The notes under the pieces are model-generated. The model was not told the origin of the DNA. It saw only the letters and a list, made by a program, of their open reading frames with translations, and did not search any database. Both the position numbers and the translations under genes were made by a program. A stretch of DNA of 37,733 bases, taken from NCBI GenBank assembly GCA_016180285.1, contig JACPBO010000022.1, positions 1-37,733 of the forward strand. Reading direction: 5' to 3'. Of this stretch, positions 16,943-24,092 are shown in pieces. How positions within the stretch are numbered: the stretch's first letter is position 1; each line of letters begins with the position of its first letter. The stretch comes from Candidatus Woesearchaeota archaeon. Lineage in GTDB: Archaea > Nanobdellota > Nanobdellia > Woesearchaeales > JACPBO01.

Positions 16943-16978
16943 AGATTAACTATTTTATTGGGTTATTTAAATGTGTCG

Positions 16979-17106
16979 AAAACCACCAACATAGATGGGC
17001 GGCATGTCGCTATTGTTTACAGCATCAGGTGGTTTTTGAGCATGCTCAAAAATTTTCCATATGCTGAAACTGGAGCGGCTTTCAGCCACCAATCCAAGAT
17101 TGGTGG
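16979..17106. repeat. nested inverted repeats at the core/accessory boundary
   Basis: Three inverted structures follow each other. AAAACCACC (16979-16987) is complementary to GGTGGTTTT (17028-17036). A perfect 20-bp palindrome, TTTTTGAGCATGCTCAAAAA, spans 17033-17052. A 9-bp inverted repeat CCACCAATC (17086-17094) and GATTGGTGG (17098-17106) has a CAA loop. No gene is seen here on either strand. They may be the scar or end of a mobile unit, protein-binding sites, or terminator structures. Confidence 0.7.
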
Positions 17107-17170
17107 AAAATTTTTGACATTTTTATATATAAACAAGTGGAAAATTTTTGACATTTTTATATATAAACAA
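17103..17170. repeat. two perfect 34-bp tandem repeats
   Basis: The 34-bp unit at 17103-17136 is repeated exactly at 17137-17170. Each begins GTGGAAAATTTTTGAC and ends TATATATAAACAA, so each carries a TATA-like box. Perfect identity points to recent duplication or active maintenance. They lie just upstream of the promoter of the accessory block. Confidence 0.85.
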
Positions 17171-17189
17171 CTTTTTATTTTTTACTCAC

Positions 17190-17210
17190 CAATAACAAAA
17201 AATTTATATA
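17190..17210 (+). promoter_or_regulatory. promoter of the first tagged operon
   Basis: CAATAACAAAAA followed by ATTTATATA, 33 bases before the first tagged start. The same 21 bases with one change occur at 21199-21219 before the second tagged operon, so both probably share basal promoter features or a regulator. A purine-rich GGGGGAAGA follows before the ATG. Confidence 0.65.
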
Positions 17211-17242
17211 GTTGGCTATCTTATTTTATGGTTGGGGGAAGA

Positions 17243-17803
17243 ATGCCAAACCTAGCTGATAAAATTATGGAATTAGAGAAAGAAATAAGTGGAATCCAGG
17301 ACGAAACTAAAAGAGAGAATTTACAAAGACAGATTGATGAGCTAAAAACAAAATATCAGTCAGAATTAGAAAATTTACAAAATCAAATTAATAAGTCTGA
17401 AGAAACAACACCACTTTATTTTGATAGAGAAACAGATGTCTTAAAAGGATTTTATGATGGAAAAGATGGTGAGCGGGTAAATGTTGATGCTGTATTTGGT
17501 CTTATTAAGCGCTCATTCTTTGATAGATTGGACAATGTCAATATTTTTGGCCGTGGTTATTATGGTCCTGATGTTAAAGAAGCTAAAGAAGAACTGAGAG
17601 AAATGGTAAGAAAAGAAGCCTTATCTAGGGCCAAAATTAAAGGCTATGATGCAGTTCTTATTAAAGAAGATCAAAAAGAGGATGTGTTTTGTTTTAAGGT
17701 ATTGAATGCAGTGCCTAAAGAAGGCGGTGCTAAAATAACTTTCAGAGCATCATCTGATATTTACTTTTATAAAAAGAAAGAAAATGCCGCAACTAATCAA
17801 TAA
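17243..17803 (+). CDS. tagged protein 1: MPNLADKIMELE tag plus small alpha/beta domain
   Basis: The 186-residue form starts MPNLADKIMELEKEISGI, matching the tags of the next three genes, which fixes the start at 17243 rather than 17228 or the long upstream open frame. The tag runs into a coiled coil (to about residue 52). The rest (60-180) is a predicted alpha/beta domain with EALSRAKIKGYDAVLIKEDQ and a strand-rich end; no family recognised with confidence. GGGGGAAGA precedes the ATG. Its end overlaps the next gene by 20 bases in another frame. Confidence 0.7.
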   Translation: MPNLADKIMELEKEISGIQDETKRENLQRQIDELKTKYQSELENLQNQINKSEETTPLYFDRETDVLKGFYDGKDGERVNVDAVFGLIKRSFFDRLDNVNIFGRGYYGPDVKEAKEELREMVRKEALSRAKIKGYDAVLIKEDQKEDVFCFKVLNAVPKEGGAKITFRASSDIYFYKKKENAATNQ

Positions 17804-19214
17804 AATAATAGAACTGGAAAATGAAATAAAGGAGATTAAAGAGCAAGAAAAGAATGCAAAAATAACTAAGTTAAAGAAAAAATCAGCAGAACTAGAGAAA
17901 ACATACCCGCACATCATGTATCCCCACACCATTGCCTTGCCTTATTCAGGAAGAAATCCTCAAATAGAGCGGCTATATTTGAAAAGGGGGTTTAAATTAG
18001 GATCTTCAATAGCCGCCTTTATTTTGTTTGTTACTGCTGCCACTGCTGTCATTTCTAATTACAAAAAACATTCTCGGGTATTTCCTGATAAAGGAGTGAG
18101 CAGCGAAGTAGAAGAGACTGTAAAAGAAAAGATTGGAAGAGCGGACAAAGCATTTGCTTTTGCAAAGAGAGATTATAACAGCATATTGAAAGGCGGCATA
18201 ACAAATGAAGAAAAAACAAGATTGCCTGTAATTTTGGATTCTTCGTTAGTTGTCTATGATGGTCTAAATATCGACAAAAAAAGGGCAAAAAGAACAAATG
18301 ATTTAATAGCCGAAATACAAGAAACAATTTCAGCAGAACGATTGTTTGATTCTGCCAATAGTTTATTTGAAAAAGGAAAATATTATGAAGCAAATGACAA
18401 AATTGGCCTTGCGTTAAAAATACTGCCAAAAGAGAGAAAATATCAAGCATTAAATGCAAAAGCCGGAACACTAGGAGCTAAATTAACAGAGTACGATAAT
18501 ATCTTGGGTCAGATTGAGAATAACTTCAATCAACTAATGCAAAAAAGAATGAATGCTGCAGAAATAACGCAGTTAGAATCATCTCTGGCTTCTTTATCTG
18601 GCCTTTATTCAGGTCTTAAAGTTGATGAAAAAAGAATAGAATCTGTCCACAATTTAGAATTGAGGATAAAAAATGCAGTTAGTTATAACTCTGTTTTTTA
18701 TAAAATAAAGGAAGGTATCATTGGCGGAAAATACGGAGATGATAAAGGGGCAAGACAAGATATACTGGCATTGGCGGCTAAGCTTGAAAAAGAAAATTCA
18801 CCATATGCTAAATTTTTATTGGATGATGTTAAGAATCTTAGTTACACCAAATTAGTTAAGGTTGAAGCTAAAACAGAAAGGGTTGTTGATCAAGCTGGGC
18901 ATTATGAGCAGGCATGGGTTCCCCCCGAGTATGAAAAAAATGTAGCAGTAGGTATAGCAAAGGGAACTATTATGGTACTTACCACTCCCATTGCTGTTTT
19001 GATACCGCCTTCTATGAACGAGTCAGAAACTTTCAAGAAGTTTGATAATTGGCTGGGGGATAATGAAGTAAAAGTCAAAGAGGGCCATTATGAAAACAAA
19101 TGGATAGGACCAACTTATAAAGATGTAATTGTTCCATCACATTATCAAAAGATAGAAGTCAATTCCTATTCAGGCACACAAAAAGTAATTGAGGATAACA
19201 TCCCGATAAAATAA
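17784..19214 (+). CDS. tagged protein 2: membrane-anchored coiled coil with GHYE module
   Basis: A 476-residue protein: tag MPQLINKIIELENEIKEI (1-18), coiled coil to about 40, one membrane helix at about 72-91 (GSSIAAFILFVTAATAVI), a long helical region (110-350) with a TPR-like stretch near 185-225, and a C-terminal module (354-476). The module contains GHYEQAWVPPEYE, GHYENKWIGPTYK and HYQKIEVNSYSGTQKVIEDN. The same module ends the protein at 21767. The gene starts inside the end of gene 1, without a clear ribosome binding site, so translation is probably coupled. Confidence 0.75.
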   Translation: MPQLINKIIELENEIKEIKEQEKNAKITKLKKKSAELEKTYPHIMYPHTIALPYSGRNPQIERLYLKRGFKLGSSIAAFILFVTAATAVISNYKKHSRVFPDKGVSSEVEETVKEKIGRADKAFAFAKRDYNSILKGGITNEEKTRLPVILDSSLVVYDGLNIDKKRAKRTNDLIAEIQETISAERLFDSANSLFEKGKYYEANDKIGLALKILPKERKYQALNAKAGTLGAKLTEYDNILGQIENNFNQLMQKRMNAAEITQLESSLASLSGLYSGLKVDEKRIESVHNLELRIKNAVSYNSVFYKIKEGIIGGKYGDDKGARQDILALAAKLEKENSPYAKFLLDDVKNLSYTKLVKVEAKTERVVDQAGHYEQAWVPPEYEKNVAVGIAKGTIMVLTTPIAVLIPPSMNESETFKKFDNWLGDNEVKVKEGHYENKWIGPTYKDVIVPSHYQKIEVNSYSGTQKVIEDNIPIK

Positions 19215-19215
19215 A

Positions 19216-20172
19216 ATGCCGCAACTAATTGATAAAATACTGGAACTAGAAGAAGAATTGAAAAGAATAGAACTAAAAAGAAGGACATTTGTAATAACTA
19301 ACATGGGAGACATTACAGGAATGGAGTTAGGTGAGAATCAAACACTAAAAGAAGCAAAAAGACTGTTTTGTGAATATAGAAAAGCGTTAAATGGTACTCT
19401 GATTAAAAAGATGATGGTTGGTTCAATAAGAAGCAAATTAGAAACCATCCTAAACGAGACCATAGAAACACCGCCAAATTCTTCAAACTACAACCATGAA
19501 TGTGCGCTTCTTATCAAAGGGTCCTTGTCGCTTCTTGAAAACAGGTATGATGACGCAATAAACCTATTATCAGGTCTTAACTCATTCCCAGCACTTAAAT
19601 TATTAGGTATTGCGTACTATAGAAATGGCGATTTGGATAAAGCAATTGATAGTTTAGAACAAGCACTCCAGCTTTCACCAGATGCAGAGACTTACAATAT
19701 ACTGGGTGGAGTTAAACAAAGAAATAGGGATGTTGACGGAGCAATTGAGGCGCATAAAAAGGCGTATGACATTGATAATTCTAACAAAGAGGCAAATACA
19801 GAGTTGGCAAGGCTTTATAGGGAAAAAGCAGCAACTTTAGAAACCGAGGTGCTTAATGAGTGCAATGTTGACACAGCTGTTTTACCTGAATTCAAAAGCG
19901 CAAGAACTGCTTATAGCACTAAGAATTATGAAGTAGCAAGATCATTATTTCACAATGTAGTTTCAGCACTTGCAAGCTCAAATGAAGATAATAAATTAGT
20001 CAAAGCAAAAGCACTGCATTACCTTGCCTGCTTATCAACAGAATCTAGAGACCAAATAGGGCACTTACGGCAATCAATTGATGCAAAGGCTACAAAAGAA
20101 GCATATAAAGACATTGTAAAGGTGCATGAAATTTCATTAACCACATCAAAAGAAAATGCCAAAACTGATTGA
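19216..20172 (+). CDS. tagged protein 3: TPR-repeat protein
   Basis: A 318-residue soluble protein: tag MPQLIDKILELEEELKRI (1-18), then a helical region and TPR units around 94-123, 125-157 (LGIAYYRNGDLDKAIDSLEQA-LQLSP) and 158-190 (GAIEAHKKAYDID). TPRs bind peptide segments, so it could dock other members of the assembly. The start is two bases after the previous stop with no ribosome binding site; the last 17 bases overlap the next tagged gene. Confidence 0.75.
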   Translation: MPQLIDKILELEEELKRIELKRRTFVITNMGDITGMELGENQTLKEAKRLFCEYRKALNGTLIKKMMVGSIRSKLETILNETIETPPNSSNYNHECALLIKGSLSLLENRYDDAINLLSGLNSFPALKLLGIAYYRNGDLDKAIDSLEQALQLSPDAETYNILGGVKQRNRDVDGAIEAHKKAYDIDNSNKEANTELARLYREKAATLETEVLNECNVDTAVLPEFKSARTAYSTKNYEVARSLFHNVVSALASSNEDNKLVKAKALHYLACLSTESRDQIGHLRQSIDAKATKEAYKDIVKVHEISLTTSKENAKTD

Positions 20173-21187
20173 TAAGATTATGGAACTAGAGTACGAAATC
20201 AAAAGACGACATTCTGCAGAGATAAGAAAGAGGGTTAAAATGGGCATTATCGGATTTGTTGCTATTGGCCTGATTTCCTGTTTAGGTTATTTTAGTATAA
20301 GGAATTCTAGAAGTAGAGAATCTGTAGTTGAAACAACCAAAGTTGAAGAAGTAAAAAAGCCTGTTTATGAAATGCCTGTTGTTGAAAAAGAACACGTTGC
20401 AACTTATGAAAAGCAGATTAAAAAAAATACATTATCTGTTCCCTACGTGGGAAGTGAAAAATCTAAACCACTACAAGAAGAACATAAAAAATCCGAGGCT
20501 CAAATTTCATCAAAAACTGAGAAAAAATCATCATCTTATTACAACCCGCTAAAATTGATGAAAGACCATAACTACAACACACAGCTTTCTGGCATAAAAA
20601 GAAGATTTAATAATTTAAGCGAAATGCACAAAGAAGAAGAGAAACTGCTCAGAGAGATGTACAAGATTTTTCCCGGTGGCGAAAAAGGACCAATTCCAGT
20701 TGCCGAAAAAGAGTGTTTTAATGCTTTTATATGCAATTCAATGTTGGAAGAGATAATACAGTCCGGCAAAAAACAGGGCATTGACACAACAGAGGCAGAG
20801 CAATTAGACGACCAAGTAGATAATAAAATTCTCTATCAGTTTGAAGACCTTTTCATGTTTTTTGCAAGAGGAATGAAAAAACTGAGAGAAAATGAAGATT
20901 TCTGGAAAAAGAATATTGATGCTGAGCCAAATGACATATCTGCTTATTTAAAAAATTATCCATGGGATACTATGTATCCTACTTTTCTTGATTATTTACA
21001 TGAAATGACAGAATACCGGCAAAAAAGCGGTTTTAACATATCATCCACTAAACTGAATGATCATGAGCTATTTTCAGCATTAGCCAAAAAACTGTCTGAA
21101 AAGGCAGAAAAAGGCGAATATAGAATAAGAGACGCCAGACTCAAAGAGGATTTTTATAAAAAAATTGAGGAGCTCGCAAAAAAATAA
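20156..21187 (+). CDS. tagged protein 4: membrane-anchored helical protein
   Basis: A 343-residue protein: tag MPKLIDKIMELEYEIKRR (1-18), membrane helix at about 29-48 (MGIIGFVAIGLISCLGYFSI), a polar linker rich in Lys/Glu/Ser (55-125), and a helical domain (135-340). LISC resembles a lipobox, but hydrophobic residues continue past the Cys, so a plain anchor is likelier. The domain is not recognised. It is the last gene before a new promoter at 21199. Confidence 0.7.
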   Translation: MPKLIDKIMELEYEIKRRHSAEIRKRVKMGIIGFVAIGLISCLGYFSIRNSRSRESVVETTKVEEVKKPVYEMPVVEKEHVATYEKQIKKNTLSVPYVGSEKSKPLQEEHKKSEAQISSKTEKKSSSYYNPLKLMKDHNYNTQLSGIKRRFNNLSEMHKEEEKLLREMYKIFPGGEKGPIPVAEKECFNAFICNSMLEEIIQSGKKQGIDTTEAEQLDDQVDNKILYQFEDLFMFFARGMKKLRENEDFWKKNIDAEPNDISAYLKNYPWDTMYPTFLDYLHEMTEYRQKSGFNISSTKLNDHELFSALAKKLSEKAEKGEYRIRDARLKEDFYKKIEELAKK

Positions 21188-21198
21188 TTTTCACTTGT

Positions 21199-21219
21199 CA
21201 ATAACAAAAAGTTTATATA
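21199..21219 (+). promoter_or_regulatory. promoter of the second tagged operon
   Basis: CAATAACAAAAA followed by GTTTATATA, nearly identical to 17190-17210. A strong ribosome binding site (GAGGGGAGG) precedes the ATG at 21252. Confidence 0.65.
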
Positions 21220-21251
21220 TTTAAATAGATCTCTACCTGAGGGGAGGCAAG

Positions 21252-21734
21252 ATGGCAGAAGAAAATCCGCTTGAAACGAAAATAAAGGAATTAGCAGAAA
21301 GAGCCAAGCAGTTGCATGAAGAGGAAGCAAGCGGCAGCAAGGCAAAAGAAGCATCTATTTATGAGGAATTTGGAACAAAAAAGGCCACGTTGATTTCTTT
21401 GGTAGATGAATTGCCTTATGATCCATCAACCGGGCTGCCCGTGCCTGAAAGACTTAAAGAAATAATGGAACAAGATACGGCATTAGGCGCATATGCAAAA
21501 AGCAATAGCATAACTGACAAAGTTAAAAAAGAGCTTAATGAAGTAGATGAAAAAATTGAAAAAATGAGAGAAAAAGCTAAAACGACCTTGGTATCAGCAT
21601 TATTTCCTTACGGCTTAGAGCGCGTTGAGGATAATGTTAAAAATTTTGTAGACAAAAAGCCTTTTGGAAAAGATGAAAGAAGGGGCTTGGAAATATGCAA
21701 AGCGGTGTGCCGCAGCTTGAATTTGCAATATTAG
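21252..21734 (+). CDS. second-type tagged protein A: short helical protein
   Basis: A 160-residue protein starting MAEENPLETKIKELAERAKQ, a tag shared with the gene at 21767. The rest is soluble and mostly helical, with a Pro-containing middle (ELPYDPSTGLPVPERLKEIM) and a coiled coil (about 95-120). No family recognised. Strong ribosome binding site and own promoter. Confidence 0.7.
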   Translation: MAEENPLETKIKELAERAKQLHEEEASGSKAKEASIYEEFGTKKATLISLVDELPYDPSTGLPVPERLKEIMEQDTALGAYAKSNSITDKVKKELNEVDEKIEKMREKAKTTLVSALFPYGLERVEDNVKNFVDKKPFGKDERRGLEICKAVCRSLNLQY

Positions 21735-21766
21735 TGCTTATTAACAGAAGATGCAGAAAGGTAAAA

Positions 21767-22567
21767 ATGGCAGAAAAAAATCCTCTTGAAGAGAAAATAA
21801 AGAAATTAGAAGAGAGAGCCAGGCAAATACAAGATGAAAATGCTCAGACTGCGCCTTCTTCTGCAGATGAAACATTTAATGCATTTTTACTTCCCCCTTT
21901 ACCCGAAGTCAACCAAAAAAAGGCCGTAGAGTATGCATCATTTCCAGAAAAATACAATAATCTTGAAAAACGAACAGGAAGCTGGTTGAAAAGAGGCATA
22001 GTTGGTGTAATTGGATTGGCTATCTTTGGTTTGCTCGCATATGCTTATGTATCATCAAGGCCAATTAATCGCTTTCATTCAAGATTGAGTAATATTAAAG
22101 AGAATATTGCTCATCAAAAATACGACGGGCTTACAGAAAAGGTAAGAGCATTAGCAACTGATGTAGGAAAAGAAAAGCCTACTGTTCCCACTAAAAAGAT
22201 TTTAGAAGAATTACAGTCACTTACTTATAAAAAATCAATAAAGATAGAAGCCAGAACTGAAAGAAGGCTTGTTAAAGAAGGGCATTACGAGCAGGTTTGG
22301 GTGGAGCCACAGTATGAAACGAAGACAGTAGACCCGGTCGGAAATGCAATCGGATCAGTTTTACAATGGCTTCCATTTAATTGGTCAGTCAGCCACAGTT
22401 TACCTGTTAAAGAAAAAACTGTAAAGGTCAAAGATGGGTATTATGAAAACAAATGGGTTGCACCAGTTTATCAAGATATAACTTTTCCTGCGCATTACCA
22501 AAAAATAGAAATCAACCCCTATAATGATACGCAAAAAGTAATTGAAGATAACATTCCAATAAAATAA
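21767..22567 (+). CDS. second-type tagged protein B: membrane anchor with GHYE module
   Basis: A 266-residue protein. The start at 21767 is fixed by the tag MAEKNPLEEKIKKLEERARQ, preceded by AAAGGT; an in-frame upstream extension overlaps the previous gene and is rejected. It has one membrane helix at about 79-98 (GIVGVIGLAIFGLLAYAYVS) and a C-terminal module (154-266) homologous to residues 354-476 of tagged protein 2, including GHYEQVWVEPQYE, GYYENKWVAPVYQ and the identical end KVIEDNIPIK. The long central helical region of protein 2 is almost absent. Confidence 0.75.
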   Translation: MAEKNPLEEKIKKLEERARQIQDENAQTAPSSADETFNAFLLPPLPEVNQKKAVEYASFPEKYNNLEKRTGSWLKRGIVGVIGLAIFGLLAYAYVSSRPINRFHSRLSNIKENIAHQKYDGLTEKVRALATDVGKEKPTVPTKKILEELQSLTYKKSIKIEARTERRLVKEGHYEQVWVEPQYETKTVDPVGNAIGSVLQWLPFNWSVSHSLPVKEKTVKVKDGYYENKWVAPVYQDITFPAHYQKIEINPYNDTQKVIEDNIPIK

Positions 22568-22588
22568 GCGTCATGCCAAAAAAGAGAT

Positions 22589-22624
22589 GTTGTACTTTCA
22601 GCTACAACATAAGTTTATATAAAA
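22589..22624 (+). promoter_or_regulatory. operator copy 1 with TATA box
   Basis: GTTGTA (22589-22594), eight bases, TACAAC (22603-22608), then AT and AAGTTTATATAAAA (22611-22624). The dyad abuts the TF-B recognition/TATA region, so bound protein should block or guide initiation. It drives the 62-residue gene at 22692. Confidence 0.75.
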
Positions 22625-22691
22625 TATCCGCTTAACAAGCATAAGATTTTCAGAAAATACGGAAAAACAATGAAAAACGGAGGTTGAGAAC

Positions 22692-22880
22692 ATGGACTCA
22701 GACTTCAGATATATCCCGCCACCAGAAATAAAAATTGACCCGATTATACCGCTTATGCCCATTATAGAGCTGCCAAAAATTGACCCAATAATCAAAATAG
22801 AAAAAGAGCCAGAGTATTTCCTCATATTTGACCCTTCAGTCAAAGTCTATAGGCCCTTCCTTAAGTCCATTTATGACTGA
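22692..22880 (+). CDS. small Pro/Ile-rich protein (62 aa)
   Basis: A 62-residue protein starting MDSDFRYIPPPEIK, with two copies of (K)IDPII and a Pro/Ile-rich centre, no membrane helix of normal character. A good GGAGG site and the upstream operator-promoter support it as a real gene. No family recognised; it could be a short binding peptide regulated together with the HTH gene. Confidence 0.6.
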   Translation: MDSDFRYIPPPEIKIDPIIPLMPIIELPKIDPIIKIEKEPEYFLIFDPSVKVYRPFLKSIYD

Positions 22881-22940
22881 TGGAACTTTTTTGGTTAATG
22901 CAAAATATGCGCATTGATTAACATATTATCTAAGAAATAT

Positions 22941-22978
22941 GTTGTACACTTAACCACAACATAACTTTATATAAAAAA
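22941..22978 (+). promoter_or_regulatory. operator copy 2 with TATA box, ahead of the regulator gene
   Basis: GTTGTA (22941-22946), eight bases, CACAAC (22955-22960), then an AACTTTATATAAAA box. The right half differs by one base from the other copies, as expected for a weaker autoregulatory site. The leader to the gene at 23064 is about 60 nt and contains an imperfect inverted repeat (TTTTTCCAAAAA / TTTTTTGAAAAA). Confidence 0.7.
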
Positions 22979-23063
22979 TTCTATCAGAGTAGCTTAACTT
23001 TTTCCAAAAACATATGATATTTTTTGAAAAAATGCCTATTATTCAACAAAAAAGGGAAATTAA

Positions 23064-23516
23064 ATGCTAAATCCAAGAGATCTGCTGATAATCATGCAGT
23101 TAAGAAAGAACGCAAGGCAGTCGCTTGTAGACATTTCAAAGGAAACGAAAATACCTGTAAGCACGATTTACGATAAAATAAGATCGCATGAGAAGGGGGC
23201 TATAAAGAAGCACACAGCGCTGCTGGATTTCCAAAAGCTGGGCTTCAACATCAGGATAAAGCTATTGCTCAGCGTAAAAAAAAGGGAAGATTTCCAGAAA
23301 TTCATTTTAAGCCATGAAAACATAAACTCAGCCTACCAGATTGACGGCGAATATGAGTTTATGCTTGACTGCATTTTCAGGTATATGGCGGATATGCAGG
23401 ATTTTATGAAGAAGATCGAGCAGTACGGCGTTGAAAAGAAGCAGATGCACTATGTTTCAAATGAGCTGAAGTGCGAGTCATTTTTGGAAGATTCGGCTTA
23501 TCCGGAAACAACATGA
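23064..23516 (+). CDS. Lrp/AsnC-like winged-helix transcription regulator
   Basis: A 150-residue protein. Residues 1-60 form a winged helix-turn-helix (LNPRDLLIIMQLRKNARQSL, then VDISKETKIPVSTIYDKIR). Residues 65-140 resemble the Lrp effector/oligomer domain (INSAYQIDGEYEFMLDCIFR). It lies among three copies of GTTGTA-N8-TACAAC, one of them in its own promoter, so it most likely binds that dyad and regulates itself and both neighbours. The effector is unknown. Confidence 0.82.
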   Translation: MLNPRDLLIIMQLRKNARQSLVDISKETKIPVSTIYDKIRSHEKGAIKKHTALLDFQKLGFNIRIKLLLSVKKREDFQKFILSHENINSAYQIDGEYEFMLDCIFRYMADMQDFMKKIEQYGVEKKQMHYVSNELKCESFLEDSAYPETT

Positions 23517-23523
23517 TGCCGCT

Positions 23524-23559
23524 GTTGTACTTCCGACTACAACATAAGTTTATATAAAA
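23524..23559 (+). promoter_or_regulatory. operator copy 3 with TATA box
   Basis: GTTGTA (23524-23529), eight bases, TACAAC (23538-23543), then AAGTTTATATAAAA (23546-23559). Spacing to TATA is identical to copy 1, and the following leader (AGATTTTC through GAAAATAC) is also similar. It drives the small genes from 23619. Confidence 0.75.
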
Positions 23560-23618
23560 AATCCAACTAACAATCGTTAGATTTTCCGAATATCCAGAAA
23601 ATACCGAGGAAACACAAA

Positions 23619-23798
23619 ATGTTTGAAGTGCTGATTGAAAAAACAAAAAAAGTTTACAGCAGGCTCGTTGAAGATCGCTCGAAATCAAATTGGATGTACG
23701 ATCATTCGGCGTATAAGCCAATTGACACATCAGCTGCAACAGGCAACGGGTGGTTAAACAGGCAGGCTATACTTTACGCATTAAACGGCAAAAAATGA
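23619..23798 (+). CDS. small hypothetical protein (59 aa)
   Basis: Starts MFEVLIEKTKKVYSRL and ends RQAILYALNGKK; soluble and basic. It follows operator copy 3 and its stop overlaps the next start (ATGA), which supports translation of both. AGGAAACACAAA precedes the ATG. No family recognised. Confidence 0.6.
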   Translation: MFEVLIEKTKKVYSRLVEDRSKSNWMYDHSAYKPIDTSAATGNGWLNRQAILYALNGKK

Positions 23799-24031
23799 AA
23801 AATATCATCAGTTCAATAATATTGATAAGGAAAGCAGGCAATGAAAATGCCAATAGCGGGCCTATATTGGAGGCCATCATAAGAGAATGTGATTTTTCAG
23901 ACAGGAATTATTTGATTAATGATCGATGGTATTATGTTGAAGTTTATGCTGATGGGCTTACAAAGCAGGATGTCAAGAAAATAAAGAAAGCGTCATCACA
24001 ATCATATTGCATTAATCCAATATTAAATTGA
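23795..24031 (+). CDS. small hypothetical protein (78 aa)
   Basis: Starts MKNIISSIILIRKAGNENAN at the ATGA overlap with the 59-aa gene; an in-frame upstream start at 23750 would overlap it much more and is rejected. The compact alpha/beta-looking sequence includes WYYVEVYADGLTKQDVKKIKK. Unknown function. It is followed by a short hairpin, ATAGC (24054-24058) and GCTAT (24063-24067). Confidence 0.55.
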   Translation: MKNIISSIILIRKAGNENANSGPILEAIIRECDFSDRNYLINDRWYYVEVYADGLTKQDVKKIKKASSQSYCINPILN

Positions 24032-24092
24032 TTTTGGAAAAATAAAATTCGAAATAGCGTGAGCTATAGAACAAGAAGGAGGTCGATTGAAA

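Noticed and set aside
16826-17242. A long open frame extending tagged protein 1 upstream to 325 residues
   Set aside because: The extension runs antisense to lysS and through the tandem and inverted repeats and promoter. Homology of the tag places the start at 17243.
20250-20300. Lipobox LISC in tagged protein 4
   Set aside because: Hydrophobic residues continue after the Cys and the tag plus basic region precede it, so it reads as a membrane helix.
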